DNA of 32,863 nt from Massilia sp. Mn16-1_5 (GTDB lineage Bacteria; Pseudomonadota; Gammaproteobacteria; Burkholderiales; Burkholderiaceae_D): contig NZ_PPXQ01000031.1 in NCBI RefSeq assembly GCF_004798585.1, positions 1 through 32,863 on the forward strand, read 5' to 3'. Shown piece by piece: positions 15,097 through 23,804 of this stretch. The notes under the pieces were generated by a model. The model searched no databases, had not been told where the DNA came from, and was given only the letters and a program-made list of their open reading frames with translations. The position numbers and the translations under genes are program-made. Numbering within the stretch: the stretch's first letter is position 1; each line of letters begins with the position of its first letter.

Positions 15097-15789
15097 GTGA
15101 AATTCGATGCCATCGAGCCGGGCATTTATCCCGAACTCATCTATCCCGCCTATAAATCCACCGTCAAGCGCGGACCGACCCAGCCGGCCCTGCGCATCGA
15201 GGCGCCGGTGCCGACCAGCCAGAACATCGTCGCGACGCCGCGCATCCTGCTGCCGCACGATACGGATCTCACCGCCCATGGCGAGAGCGAGCCGCTGGGC
15301 GAGAAGATCGTCGTCACCGGCCGCGTCGTCGACGAGGACGGCAAGCCGGTGCGCAATTCGCTGGTCGAAGTCTGGCAGGCGAACTCGGCCGGCCGCTACT
15401 GGCACAGCCGCGACCAGCACGCCGCGCCGCTCGACCCGAACTTTTACGGCTTGGGCAAGATGCTGACCGACGAGGAAGGCCGCTACCGCTTCGTGACGAT
15501 CAAGCCCGGCCCCTACCCCTGGGGCAACCACGACAAGGCCTGGCGCCCTGCGCACATTCACTTCTCGCTGTTCGGCAATGTCTATGCCCAGCGCCTGGTG
15601 ACCCAGATGTATTTCCCGAGCGATCCGCTGTTCGCCTACGACCCGATTTTCCAGAGCGTGCCCGACGAAGCGGCCCGCCAGCGCCTGATCTCACGCTTCA
15701 GTCTCGAAGAAACGGTCGGCGGCGAAATGCTCGGCTACGAATTCGACATCGTCCTGCGCGGACGCAACGCCACGCCAATGGGCCTGTAA
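15097..15789 (+). CDS. pcaH: Protocatechuate 3,4-dioxygenase beta subunit
   Basis: The protein has 230 residues and starts at GTG 15097, 6 nt after GAGGAGA. It is the iron-binding subunit of the (alpha-beta)n enzyme that cleaves the protocatechuate ring between the two hydroxyls (intradiol), giving 3-carboxy-cis,cis-muconate. The four Fe(III) ligands are visible: Tyr101 in GRYWHSRDQH, Tyr140 in PGPYPW, and His153 and His155 in RPAHIHFSLFG. The segment DQHAAPLDPNFYGLG and the N-terminal LIYPAYKSTVKR are typical of PcaH. It is the first gene of pcaHGB-CD, with pcaG 10 bp downstream. Confidence 0.96.
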   Translation: MKFDAIEPGIYPELIYPAYKSTVKRGPTQPALRIEAPVPTSQNIVATPRILLPHDTDLTAHGESEPLGEKIVVTGRVVDEDGKPVRNSLVEVWQANSAGRYWHSRDQHAAPLDPNFYGLGKMLTDEEGRYRFVTIKPGPYPWGNHDKAWRPAHIHFSLFGNVYAQRLVTQMYFPSDPLFAYDPIFQSVPDEAARQRLISRFSLEETVGGEMLGYEFDIVLRGRNATPMGL

Positions 15790-15799
15790 GGAGAAGACA

Positions 15800-16321
15800 A
15801 TGTCCAAGATCACCACCTCGCAAACCATTGGCCCCTTCTCGCACGAAGCCTGGCAATGGGCGGTCGACGCCTGCATCCCGGGCCACCTGAAAACCACGGG
15901 CGAGACCGTGCTCGTCACCGGCAACATCTTCGACGGCGACGGCGCGCCAATCAACGACGCCCAGATCGAAGCCTGGACGCCGGACGGTGCGGCGCTCGAG
16001 CCGGAGCAGCTGATCCCGGGCTTTCGCCGCGTGCCGAGCGGTGCCGACGGCGAATTCAGCCTGCGCGTCTCGAAGCCCGATGCGGCCAAGCCCGGCGAGC
16101 CGCTGATGTACGTGACCGTGTTCGCGCGCGGCCTGGTGCTGCACCAGTTCACCGCCGTCTTCTTGGAAGACGACCCCGGCCTGGCCGACTCGAGCATCCT
16201 GAACCAGGTGCCGGAAGCGCGCCGCGCGACCCTGCTTGCGCGCCGCACGGGCGACGGGCAATATCACTGGGATATCCGGATGCAGGGCGAAGCGGAAACC
16301 GTTTTCTTCGACTACGCATGA
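15800..16321 (+). CDS. pcaG: Protocatechuate 3,4-dioxygenase alpha subunit
   Basis: The protein has 173 residues, with AAGGAG upstream of ATG 15800. It is the alpha subunit paired with PcaH; it shares the intradiol dioxygenase fold but lacks the metal ligands. Typical segments are TSQTIGPFSHEAW at the start, VTGNIFDGDGAPINDAQIEAWTPDG, and LMYVTVFARGLVLHQFTAVFLEDDP. The C-terminus HWDIRMQGEAETVFFDY is also characteristic. It lies between pcaH and pcaB in the same operon. Confidence 0.95.
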   Translation: MSKITTSQTIGPFSHEAWQWAVDACIPGHLKTTGETVLVTGNIFDGDGAPINDAQIEAWTPDGAALEPEQLIPGFRRVPSGADGEFSLRVSKPDAAKPGEPLMYVTVFARGLVLHQFTAVFLEDDPGLADSSILNQVPEARRATLLARRTGDGQYHWDIRMQGEAETVFFDYA

Positions 16322-16343
16322 CCGGCCTGGATCGGGAGACTCT

Positions 16344-17738
16344 GTGAGCGTATCGATTTTCGACAGCTTTCTTACCACCTCCGAGATGATCGCCGTGTTC
16401 GACGACGCGGCGGTCGTCGACGCCATGTTTCGCTTCGAGGCGGCGCTGGCGCGTGCCCAGGCCGAGGAAGGCCTGATCCCGCCGGCCGCCGCAAGCGCCA
16501 TCGCGGGCGTCTGCAAGGCCGAGCTGTACGACATCCCGGCCCTGATTCATGCCGGCCGCCGCGCCGGCAGCCTGGCGATCCCTTTGGTGAAGGAATTGAC
16601 CCGCACCGTCGCCCTCTACGACGAAGAAGCGGCGCGCCATGTGCACTGGGGCAGCACCAGCCAGGACGTGATCGACAGCGCGATGGTGCTGGTCACGCGC
16701 GAGGCCTTGCAGCTGCTGGACGCGGGTCTGAAGGAACTGAGCGGGCACCTGTTCAAGCTCGCCGGCGACCATCTCGCCACCCCGGTACTGGCGCGCACCC
16801 TGATGCAGCCGGCCCAGGTGACGAGCTTCGGCTTCAAGCTGGCCGGCTGGCTGGCGCCGCTGGTGCGCGCCCGGATTGCCCTGCGCACGGCCGCCGAACG
16901 CGCCCTGCAGCTGCAGCTGGGCGGCGCGGTGGGCACCCTGTCCGTCATGAAGGACAAGGGCGCGCCGGTCGCCACGCGCATGGCAGCAACGCTCGGCCTG
17001 CGGGTGGCCGACGCCGCCTGGCATACCCAGCGCGACGAGTGGGTCCGGCTCGGCATGGAAGTGGCGGTCCTGGTGGGCAGCCTCGGCAAGCTCGCCACCG
17101 ACCTGAGCCTGATGGCCCAGGGCGAGATCGCCGAACTGGCCGAACCTTCGGGCAACGGCCGCGGCGGCTCCTCGGCGATGCCGCACAAGCGCAATCCCGT
17201 CTCGAGCATGATCGCCCTGGCCGCGGCGCGCCGCACGCCCCAGCATGCGGCGGGGTTGCTGTCCTGCATGGACCAGCAGCACGAGCGGGGCCTGGGCAAC
17301 TGGCAGGCGGAACTGGCCGAATGGCCGCCCTTGTTCCTCTCGGCCCACGGCGCCTTGCGCGCATTGAACGATGCCTTCGCGGACCTGAATGTCGACCGCG
17401 AGCGCATGCTGGCGAATATCGCGGCCCAGCACGGCCTCGTGTTCGCCGAAAGCGCCTCCGGCTATCTCGCCGGCGCCATCGGCCGTCCGAAGGCCCATGC
17501 GCTGCTCGAAGGCCTGACCCGGCGCGTCACCAGCGAAGGCAAGCCGCTCGACGCGCTGCTGCGCGAGACCATCGAGGCCGATCCGCAGCTCGCCGCGCAG
17601 GTCGACCTGCAGCAGCTCGCCTCGTTGTTCGATCCGGTCGCCGCTTCGGAACCGGCACGCACCCTGGCCGAAAGTCAGCTGCAGGCCCTGCGCAGCCAGA
17701 TGGCCGAACTGGACGCCACCCACCCTTACACTACCTAG
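16344..17738 (+). CDS. pcaB: 3-carboxy-cis,cis-muconate cycloisomerase
   Basis: The protein has 464 residues from GTG 16344, with GGGAG at 16334-16338. It belongs to the fumarase/argininosuccinate lyase superfamily and converts 3-carboxy-cis,cis-muconate to 4-carboxymuconolactone. The superfamily signature GGSSAMPHKRNPV is present, as are HWGSTSQDVIDSAMVL and LQLGGAVGTLSVM. Length fits bacterial PcaB. It begins 22 bp after pcaG and ends 7 bp before the fused pcaCD gene. Confidence 0.95.
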   Translation: MSVSIFDSFLTTSEMIAVFDDAAVVDAMFRFEAALARAQAEEGLIPPAAASAIAGVCKAELYDIPALIHAGRRAGSLAIPLVKELTRTVALYDEEAARHVHWGSTSQDVIDSAMVLVTREALQLLDAGLKELSGHLFKLAGDHLATPVLARTLMQPAQVTSFGFKLAGWLAPLVRARIALRTAAERALQLQLGGAVGTLSVMKDKGAPVATRMAATLGLRVADAAWHTQRDEWVRLGMEVAVLVGSLGKLATDLSLMAQGEIAELAEPSGNGRGGSSAMPHKRNPVSSMIALAAARRTPQHAAGLLSCMDQQHERGLGNWQAELAEWPPLFLSAHGALRALNDAFADLNVDRERMLANIAAQHGLVFAESASGYLAGAIGRPKAHALLEGLTRRVTSEGKPLDALLRETIEADPQLAAQVDLQQLASLFDPVAASEPARTLAESQLQALRSQMAELDATHPYTT

Positions 17739-17745
17739 AGGACGC

Positions 17746-19008
17746 ATGAGTTTCGATCCCATTGACCACGATTTCGAACGCGGCCTGCAGAACCGCCGCA
17801 GCGTCCTTGGCGACGCCTGGGTCGACCGTTCGATCAACAACGCCAACAGTTTCAACGCCGACTTCCAGAACCTGATCACGCGCTTTGCCTGGAACGAGAT
17901 CTGGGGCCGGCCCGGCCTGGAACACAAGATGCGGCGCGCGATCGTCCTGTCGATCACGACCGCGCTCGGACGCTGGGAAGAATTCGAACTGCACGTGCGC
18001 GCGGCCCTGCTCGGCGACGCGGACAGCCGCCTCACGCCCGACGAGATCAAGGAAATCCTGATGCAGTCGGCGATCTACGCCGGCGTGCCGGCCGCGAACA
18101 CGGCGTTTGCCCACACGCTGGCGATCCTGCGCGACGTCGGCGAACAGATCGGCTACACGCTGGAACCCACGGCGCCCGGTTCGGTGGCGCATTCCGGCAT
18201 CGGACGCGAAGGCCGCACGGCCAGCTCCCCTGCCCTGCACTACAGCGTGCGCGAGCCGAGGAACGGCAAGGCGCCGCGCCACACGGTCGTACTCAGCCAC
18301 GCGCTTGGCTGCGACCTGACGATGTGGGATGCGCTGGCCAATCAGCTCGCGCTTGAGAACCGCGTGATCGCCTACGACCACCGCGGCCACGGCAGTTCGG
18401 ATGCGCCGGACGCGCTGTATGCGATGAGCGACCTCGCCGACGACGCCGCGCGCCTGCTGCGCGAACTCGATACGGGACCGGTGGTCTGGGTCGGCCTGTC
18501 GATGGGCGGCATGGTCGGCCAGGAGCTGGCGCTGCGCCATCCTTCGCTGGTACGGGCGCTGGTGCTGGCGAATACGACCAGCGGCTACCCGGAAGCGGCG
18601 CGCGCGGTGTGGGAACAGCGTATCGCGACCGTGCGTGCGGACGGGATCGAGGCGATTGCGGATGCGGTCATGGGGCGTTACTTCCATGACGCCTTCCGTG
18701 CGCAAAAGGCGGCCACGGTGGCGCGCTTCCGGCGCCGGCTCGTCACCACCGACGCCGTCGGCTATGTGGGCTGCTGCGAGGCGGTGGGCAAGGTCGATAC
18801 GGGCTCGCGGCTCGGGCAGATCGGCGTGCCGACGCTGGTGATTGCAGGTGAACTCGATCAGGGCACGCCGGTACCCATGGCGCAGGCGCTGGCCGACGGT
18901 ATTCCGGGCGCGAAGCTCGAGGTATTGAAGGAGGCGTCGCACCTGAGTGCGGTCGAGCAGCCGGAAGGCTTTGCCCGCCTGGTCGCGGACTTCGTCGCCG
19001 AACTGTAA
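17746..19008 (+). CDS. pcaCD: Fused 4-carboxymuconolactone decarboxylase / 3-oxoadipate enol-lactonase
   Basis: One frame of 420 residues. Residues 1-130 or so are a carboxymuconolactone decarboxylase domain (NADFQNLITRFAWNEIWGRP, LSITTALGRWEEFELHVRAA, EILMQSAIYAGVPAAN). Residues about 160-420 are an alpha/beta hydrolase of the PcaD type with oxyanion region LSHALGCDLTMWD, nucleophile Ser252 in GLSMGG, Asp371 in GELDQGTP and His399 in EASHLSAVEQP. The protein would perform two consecutive steps, 4-carboxymuconolactone to 3-oxoadipate enol-lactone to 3-oxoadipate. The order is C then D, the reverse of actinobacterial PcaL as I remember it. It ends the operon; the stop is followed by an inverted repeat. 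Confidence 0.94.
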   Translation: MSFDPIDHDFERGLQNRRSVLGDAWVDRSINNANSFNADFQNLITRFAWNEIWGRPGLEHKMRRAIVLSITTALGRWEEFELHVRAALLGDADSRLTPDEIKEILMQSAIYAGVPAANTAFAHTLAILRDVGEQIGYTLEPTAPGSVAHSGIGREGRTASSPALHYSVREPRNGKAPRHTVVLSHALGCDLTMWDALANQLALENRVIAYDHRGHGSSDAPDALYAMSDLADDAARLLRELDTGPVVWVGLSMGGMVGQELALRHPSLVRALVLANTTSGYPEAARAVWEQRIATVRADGIEAIADAVMGRYFHDAFRAQKAATVARFRRRLVTTDAVGYVGCCEAVGKVDTGSRLGQIGVPTLVIAGELDQGTPVPMAQALADGIPGAKLEVLKEASHLSAVEQPEGFARLVADFVAEL

Positions 19009-19012
19009 GCCC

Positions 19013-19114
19013 CGTAGGGTGGGCGCCCCGTGCCCACCGGATGGGACGCATCCGTTTGAATGCGCCAATGATGCGTCTTTCGCATTGCGGTGGGCACAGG
19101 GCGCCCACCCTACG
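19013..19114. repeat. 102-bp nested inverted repeat between convergent operons
   Basis: Arms of 26 bp (19013-19038 and 19089-19114) pair at 25 of 26 positions and begin CGTAGGGTGGGCGCCC. An inner 8-bp pair, GACGCATC/GATGCGTC, lies at 19045-19052 and 19070-19077. It fills the whole gap between the pcaCD and vanB stops. It resembles a dispersed REP/BIME-like element and may act as a bidirectional terminator. Confidence 0.75.
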
Positions 19115-20068
19115 TCACAAGTCCAGCACCAGCACCTTCGACTTCGAGCGCGAGCAGCACGGCGTAAACTGGTCGTTCGCCGCCTGCTCTTCCTCGGTCA
19201 GATACATGTCGCGGTGATCCGGCACGCCTTCCAGCACACGGGTCAGGCAGGTCCCGCACACGCCCTCCTCGCACGAATACGGCACCTCGACGCCGGCATC
19301 GAGCAGCACCTTGATCACCGTCTGCCCCGGCGGCACCGTCACCACCTGGCCGCTGGACGCCAGCTTGACGTCGAAGGACTGGTCGCCGGTGGTGTCCACC
19401 GCCGCCGCGCTGAAGTACTCCACGTGCAGCTGCGCTTGCGGCCAGCCCTGCGCCTTGGCGGTATCCAGCACATACGAGATGAAGCCCTGTGGACCGCAGA
19501 CGTACAAATGCGTGTCCGGCTCCGGCTTGGCCAGCAGCGCCGCCATGTCCAGCTTCTGGGCCGCGTCACCGCTGTCGTAGTGGAAGTGGACCAGGTCGCG
19601 CAGGTGCGATTCGCCCAGTCTTTCCTTGAACGCCGCCTTTTCCGGCGAGCGCGCGCAGTAATGCATCTCGAAGGCGGCGCCCCTGGCAGCCAGGGTCTCG
19701 GCCATCGCCAGGATCGGCGTCACGCCGATGCCGCCAGCCAGCAGCAGCGTGCGTTTGGCGTCGACCAGCGGAAAGTGGTTCTTCGGTTCCGAGATGGTGA
19801 GCGTGGAGCCGACGTCGATCCGGTCGTGCATCGCTTCCGAGCCGCCGCGCGAATCGGCGTCGCGCAGCACGCCGATCTGGTAGCGGTGGGTCTCGCCCGG
19901 CGCATTGCAGAGCGAGTATTGGCGGATGAGATTGTTCGGCAGGTGGACGTCGACGTGGGCGCCGGCCTCGAAACCGGGCAGCGCAGCGCCGTCGACGCGC
20001 ACCAGCTCGTAGCTGCAAATGCCGTCGGCCTCGTTGTGCTTGCCGGCGACGCGAACCTCGATAGTCAT
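19115..20068 (-). CDS. vanB: Vanillate O-demethylase reductase subunit
   Basis: The protein has 317 residues. The start at 20068 has AAGGAG upstream and overlaps the vanA stop by 4 bp. An N-terminal ferredoxin-reductase domain (RQYSLCNAPGETHRYQIGV, LLLAGGIGVTPILAMAETL, YVCGPQGF) binds flavin and NAD(P)H. A C-terminal plant-type [2Fe-2S] ferredoxin domain follows, with Cys ligands in YSCEEGVCGTC and FTPCCSRS. This layout is that of the phthalate-dioxygenase-reductase class, which includes VanB. It passes electrons to the Rieske oxygenase VanA. Confidence 0.92.
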   Translation of the reverse strand: MTIEVRVAGKHNEADGICSYELVRVDGAALPGFEAGAHVDVHLPNNLIRQYSLCNAPGETHRYQIGVLRDADSRGGSEAMHDRIDVGSTLTISEPKNHFPLVDAKRTLLLAGGIGVTPILAMAETLAARGAAFEMHYCARSPEKAAFKERLGESHLRDLVHFHYDSGDAAQKLDMAALLAKPEPDTHLYVCGPQGFISYVLDTAKAQGWPQAQLHVEYFSAAAVDTTGDQSFDVKLASSGQVVTVPPGQTVIKVLLDAGVEVPYSCEEGVCGTCLTRVLEGVPDHRDMYLTEEEQAANDQFTPCCSRSKSKVLVLDL

Positions 20069-21108
20069 GGCGCAAACTCCTTCATCTGTTCTTTCGACAG
20101 CCACTGGTCGATGATGCGGCGCGACTGCACGCCGCCGGCGTCGATGTTCAACATCAGGAGCTTGCGCTCCGGGTGGCGCAGGATGTTCTGCTGCTGCAGT
20201 TCCAGCATCTCGCGGTCCTCGCCGAAAATCTTGCCCTGGCCTTCGCGGATGGTCTCCGTCAGCTCGGCATCCTGCGGCTTGAAGTTGCGCGCCATGCCCC
20301 AGAAGTACCAGTGCGACGTTTCGGTCTCGGGCGTGATGAAGTCGACCACGATCGAGGATGCTTTATGTTCCGCCGGTGCGTGGTAGCCGCCCTTGCCCGC
20401 ATGCGCGACGCCGACCTCGATCATCACGTGGCTGGGCGCATTGAAGCGGCAGATCTGCCAGCGGTCGACCGGCACGTCGTCGGCCAGGCCGTTGCCGCGC
20501 AGGGCCGCCTGCCAGAACGGCGGCGGCATGATGTTTTCCATGAAGCGGCTGGTGACCACCTGCTCGCCCTCCACTTTGGTCGTGACCGGCGCCTCGTCGA
20601 TTTCCTTCTGGCCAATGGAGGACGCGTGGACATAGGTTTCGTGGGTCAAATCCATCAGATTATCGACCATCAGGCGGTAGTCGCAGTTGATGTGGTACAA
20701 GCCGCCACCGTAGGCCCATTCCGGATTCTCGGCCCATTCGAGATGGTGGATGGTGGCCGGGTCGGCCGCTTCCTTGTCGCCGGTCCAGACCCAGATGAAG
20801 CCGTAGCGCTCTTCGACCGGATAGCTGCGGATGCAGGGGAAGCCGCGCACGCGCTGGCCCGGCATGCTGATGGCCTTGCCTTCGCAGCCCATTTCCAGGC
20901 CGTGGTAGCCGCAGACCAGGTTACCGTCGCGCACGAAGCCGAGCGAGAGCGGCGCGCCGCGGTGCGGGCAGAAATCCTCGACCGCGGCGACCTTGCCCTC
21001 TTTTCCGCGATAGAACACGATTTTTTCGCCGCAGATCTGGCGGCCGAGCGGCTTGCCTTCGATTTCGTCAGGGGTGCAGGCCACGTACCAGGCATTCTTT
21101 GGGAACAT
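20065..21108 (-). CDS. vanA: Vanillate O-demethylase oxygenase subunit
   Basis: The protein has 347 residues with a strong ribosome-binding site (AAGGAGGAGACAAG before ATG). The Rieske [2Fe-2S] ligands are Cys47 and His49 in FCPHRGAPLSLG and Cys66 and His69 in CGYHGLEM. The mononuclear iron site is in MVDNLMDLTHETYVH. The enzyme demethylates vanillate to protocatechuate and formaldehyde with O2 and NADH-derived electrons from VanB. The start MFPKNAWYVACTPDEI is typical of VanA. The gene is divergent from a MarR-type regulator; a perfect dyad lies in the promoter region. Confidence 0.95.
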   Translation of the reverse strand: MFPKNAWYVACTPDEIEGKPLGRQICGEKIVFYRGKEGKVAAVEDFCPHRGAPLSLGFVRDGNLVCGYHGLEMGCEGKAISMPGQRVRGFPCIRSYPVEERYGFIWVWTGDKEAADPATIHHLEWAENPEWAYGGGLYHINCDYRLMVDNLMDLTHETYVHASSIGQKEIDEAPVTTKVEGEQVVTSRFMENIMPPPFWQAALRGNGLADDVPVDRWQICRFNAPSHVMIEVGVAHAGKGGYHAPAEHKASSIVVDFITPETETSHWYFWGMARNFKPQDAELTETIREGQGKIFGEDREMLELQQQNILRHPERKLLMLNIDAGGVQSRRIIDQWLSKEQMKEFAP

Positions 21109-21136
21109 CTTGTCTCCTCCTTGTTTTGTGTGCGAT

Positions 21137-21152
21137 ATTCAGTGTACTGAAT
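21137..21152. promoter_or_regulatory. Candidate MarR operator upstream of vanA
   Basis: ATTCAGT-GT-ACTGAAT is a perfect 7-bp dyad with a 2-bp spacer in the vanA-marR intergenic region. It lies 28 bp before vanA and roughly between weak -35 and -10 positions for vanA, where a repressor would block transcription. Size and symmetry suit a MarR dimer. Confidence 0.6.
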
Positions 21153-21242
21153 GTGAGAAAAGTATCACGCGTTTGACGTACGAAGTAAACTGTATTTTCA
21201 AACTTTCTTGATGGTGCAGCGCACCACATTATTCGAAGAAAT

Positions 21243-21740
21243 ATGCCTGCAGAAAAAGCACATGATGGCCCGGGCGCGATGCTCGATTTGTATAACCACC
21301 CCGGCCACTTGCTGCGGCGGGCACAGCAGATTTCGGTGTCGATTTTTTACGACGAAATGGGCAATGAACTGACGCCTGTTCAGTACGCGATCCTCAGCCG
21401 GCTGGCCGAGCATCCGGGCATCGACCAGGTCTCGCTCGCGGGCCTGGCGGCGATCGATACCTCGACCGGGGCGACCGTATGCGCGCGGCTGGAAGAAAAG
21501 GGATTGCTGGAACGGCGTGTGATTCCGCATAACCGGCGCCAGCGCGCGCTCAGCATCACGCAAACGGGACAGGCCCTGCTCGATGCGTTAGTGCCCGGCG
21601 CGCAGCGGCTCCGGGAGCGGCTGCTCGAACCCTTGAGTGTGCAGGAGCAGCAGGTATTCATGTCGCTGCTCGCCAAGCTGGTGCACGAGAACAACGAGCA
21701 GAGCCGGGCACCGCTGGCGGTGCCCGTGGTCGACAAATAG
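21243..21740 (+). CDS. MarR-family regulator, probable vanAB repressor
   Basis: The protein has 165 residues. The winged helix-turn-helix is visible in LTPVQYAILSRLAEHPGIDQ, VSLAGLAAIDTSTGATVCARLEEKGLLERR and RRQRALSITQTGQALL. Length and helices at both ends fit a MarR dimer. It is divergent from vanAB, so it probably represses those genes and is released by vanillate or a related acid. VanR proteins I recall in Pseudomonas and Acinetobacter are GntR-type, so this is another regulator class for the same job; I give no symbol. The ribosome-binding site is weak (GAAGAAAT). Confidence 0.85.
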   Translation: MPAEKAHDGPGAMLDLYNHPGHLLRRAQQISVSIFYDEMGNELTPVQYAILSRLAEHPGIDQVSLAGLAAIDTSTGATVCARLEEKGLLERRVIPHNRRQRALSITQTGQALLDALVPGAQRLRERLLEPLSVQEQQVFMSLLAKLVHENNEQSRAPLAVPVVDK

Positions 21741-21748
21741 TCCGGCCT

Positions 21749-21770
21749 TGCCGGGGACGGAACCCCGGCA
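21749..21770. terminator. Hairpin between convergent marR and livK-like genes
   Basis: TGCCGGGG and CCCCGGCA form a perfect 8-bp stem with a 6-nt loop in the 39-bp gap between the two stops. Neither side has a long T-run. It is a likely bidirectional terminator of moderate strength. Confidence 0.5.
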
Positions 21771-21779
21771 GCGTCATTC

Positions 21780-22961
21780 TTACTCGACGCCCGGATCCTT
21801 GAACTTCTCGACCTTGTCGAACTCGACGTTGTACACGCCGCCATCGACCTGCTCGGCCTTGCGGATGTAGACCGTCTGCACGATGTCGCGGGTGGCCGGG
21901 TCGATCGTGACCGGGCCGCGCACGCTGGTCCAGGACTGGCCCTTCATCGCTTCCAGCAGGGCCGGTCCGTCGCTCTTGCCACCGGTCTTCTTCAGCGCCG
22001 CGTACAGCAGGTGCATGCCGTCATACGCTCCGACGGCGTGGAAGTTCGGGCGCATGTTCTTGTTCGCCTTGGTGAAGGCGGCAACGAATGCCTTGTTTTC
22101 CGGCGACGGATGCGCGGCCGAATAATGGTGGCTGCTGACCACGCCCAGCGCCGCGTTGCCGATGCTCGGCATCAGGTCGTCGTCCAGCACGTCGCCGGTG
22201 GCGATCAGCTTGATGCCGGCCTGGGCCAGGCCGCGGTCGGTGAACTGCTTCAGCACGGCGGCGCCCTCGCCCGACGGCACGAACACGAACAGCGCATCCG
22301 GCTTGGCATCCTTCACGCGCGCCAGGAAAGGCGAATAGTCGGGATTGCGCAGGGGTGCGCGCAGCGAGGCGACGATCTTGCCGCCGGCCGCGGTGAAGTC
22401 CTTCACGAACACCTTTTCGGCGTCGATGCCCGGACCGTAGTCGGAGACGAAGGTGACGACCGACTTGATCTTGTTCTTCGCGGCCCACTGCGCGATCGGC
22501 GCCGTCACCTGCGCCAGCGTGAAGCCGGTGCGCACGATGTAGGGCGAGCGCTGCGGGATCACCGAGGTGGCCGCGTTCATGACGATCATCGGCACCTTCG
22601 CTTGCGTCGCGATCGGCGCGGCGGCAAAGGCCAGCGGGGTCAGGCCGAAGCCGGCCAGCACCTGCACCTTGTCGCGGGCGATCAGTTCCTGGGCCAGGCG
22701 CTTGGTGACGTCAGGCGAGACGCCGCCGTCGTCCTTCAGGATGATCTGCACTTCGCGGCCTGCAACGGTGGCGCCGTTCTGCTGCATGAACAGCTTGACG
22801 GCGGCGTCGACCTGGCGGCCGGTGGAAGCGAAGGGGCCGGACATCGGGACGATGAGGCCGACTTTCAGGGGCTCGGCGGCGGTGGCCGAGTGTGCGATGC
22901 CGGCGGACAGCAAGGCGGCGCCGAGCAGGATGGTGCGGCGGGTTTTGTTCAGGTGGTTCAA
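21780..22961 (-). CDS. ABC transporter substrate-binding protein (HAAT/LivK family)
   Basis: The protein has 393 residues with a TTG start at 22961, preceded by GAGGAG. A signal peptide (about residues 1-28, HSATAAE) is followed by the two-lobed periplasmic-binding fold: KVGLIVPMSGPFASTGRQVD, VTKRLAQELIARDKVQVLAGFG, DYGPGIDAEKVF and YDGMHLLYAALKK. The family covers leucine-type ligands but in many soil bacteria also aromatic acids. It follows livHMGF and pcaIJF on the same strand, so an aromatic carboxylate ligand is likely. It is closely similar to the protein at 31528 (shared PRGPITIDPATRD-like C-terminal segment). It lies last in the transporter set and not first, which is unusual. Confidence 0.9.
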   Translation of the reverse strand: MNHLNKTRRTILLGAALLSAGIAHSATAAEPLKVGLIVPMSGPFASTGRQVDAAVKLFMQQNGATVAGREVQIILKDDGGVSPDVTKRLAQELIARDKVQVLAGFGLTPLAFAAAPIATQAKVPMIVMNAATSVIPQRSPYIVRTGFTLAQVTAPIAQWAAKNKIKSVVTFVSDYGPGIDAEKVFVKDFTAAGGKIVASLRAPLRNPDYSPFLARVKDAKPDALFVFVPSGEGAAVLKQFTDRGLAQAGIKLIATGDVLDDDLMPSIGNAALGVVSSHHYSAAHPSPENKAFVAAFTKANKNMRPNFHAVGAYDGMHLLYAALKKTGGKSDGPALLEAMKGQSWTSVRGPVTIDPATRDIVQTVYIRKAEQVDGGVYNVEFDKVEKFKDPGVE

Positions 22962-22987
22962 GGTGTGTCTCCTCTATTTTTGTGTAT

Positions 22988-23008
22988 GCGCCCGAGGGCG
23001 CTTTTTTT
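22988..23008 (+). terminator. Plus-strand intrinsic terminator in the livK leader
   Basis: GCGCCC-GA-GGGCGC is followed by seven T on the plus strand. No plus-strand gene lies directly upstream, because the leftward binding-protein gene begins at 22961. It would stop antisense transcription entering the transporter operon. On the minus strand it only forms a hairpin 27 nt before the TTG start. Confidence 0.5.
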
Positions 23009-23102
23009 GTAGGGCGGGCATGCCCGCGTGATACGCGGCGGCAAGATCTTCGAGCAGGTCGTCGCGGCGGATACGTATCAACGCGGGCATGCCCGCCCTA
23101 CG
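23009..23102. repeat. 94-bp inverted repeat between livF and livK-like gene
   Basis: The left arm 23009-23035 (starts GTAGGGCGGGCATGCCC) and the right arm 23074-23102 pair almost perfectly, with one extra base in the right arm. Each arm contains a GGGCATGCCC palindrome. It ends at the livF stop codon, inside a set of genes read in the same direction, so it could act as a partial terminator or an mRNA-stability element. It looks like the same REP/BIME class as 19013-19114. Confidence 0.72.

Positions 23103-23796
<694 letters not shown>

Positions 23797-23804
<8 letters not shown>

Noticed and set aside
14955..15125. N-terminal extension of the IclR protein
   Set aside because: It would cover the operator region and the pcaH start, and its sequence is Cys/Arg-rich without family likeness.
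16149..18050. 633-codon minus-strand frame
   Set aside because: It is antisense to pcaG, pcaB and pcaCD; all three have clear catalytic motifs on the plus strand.
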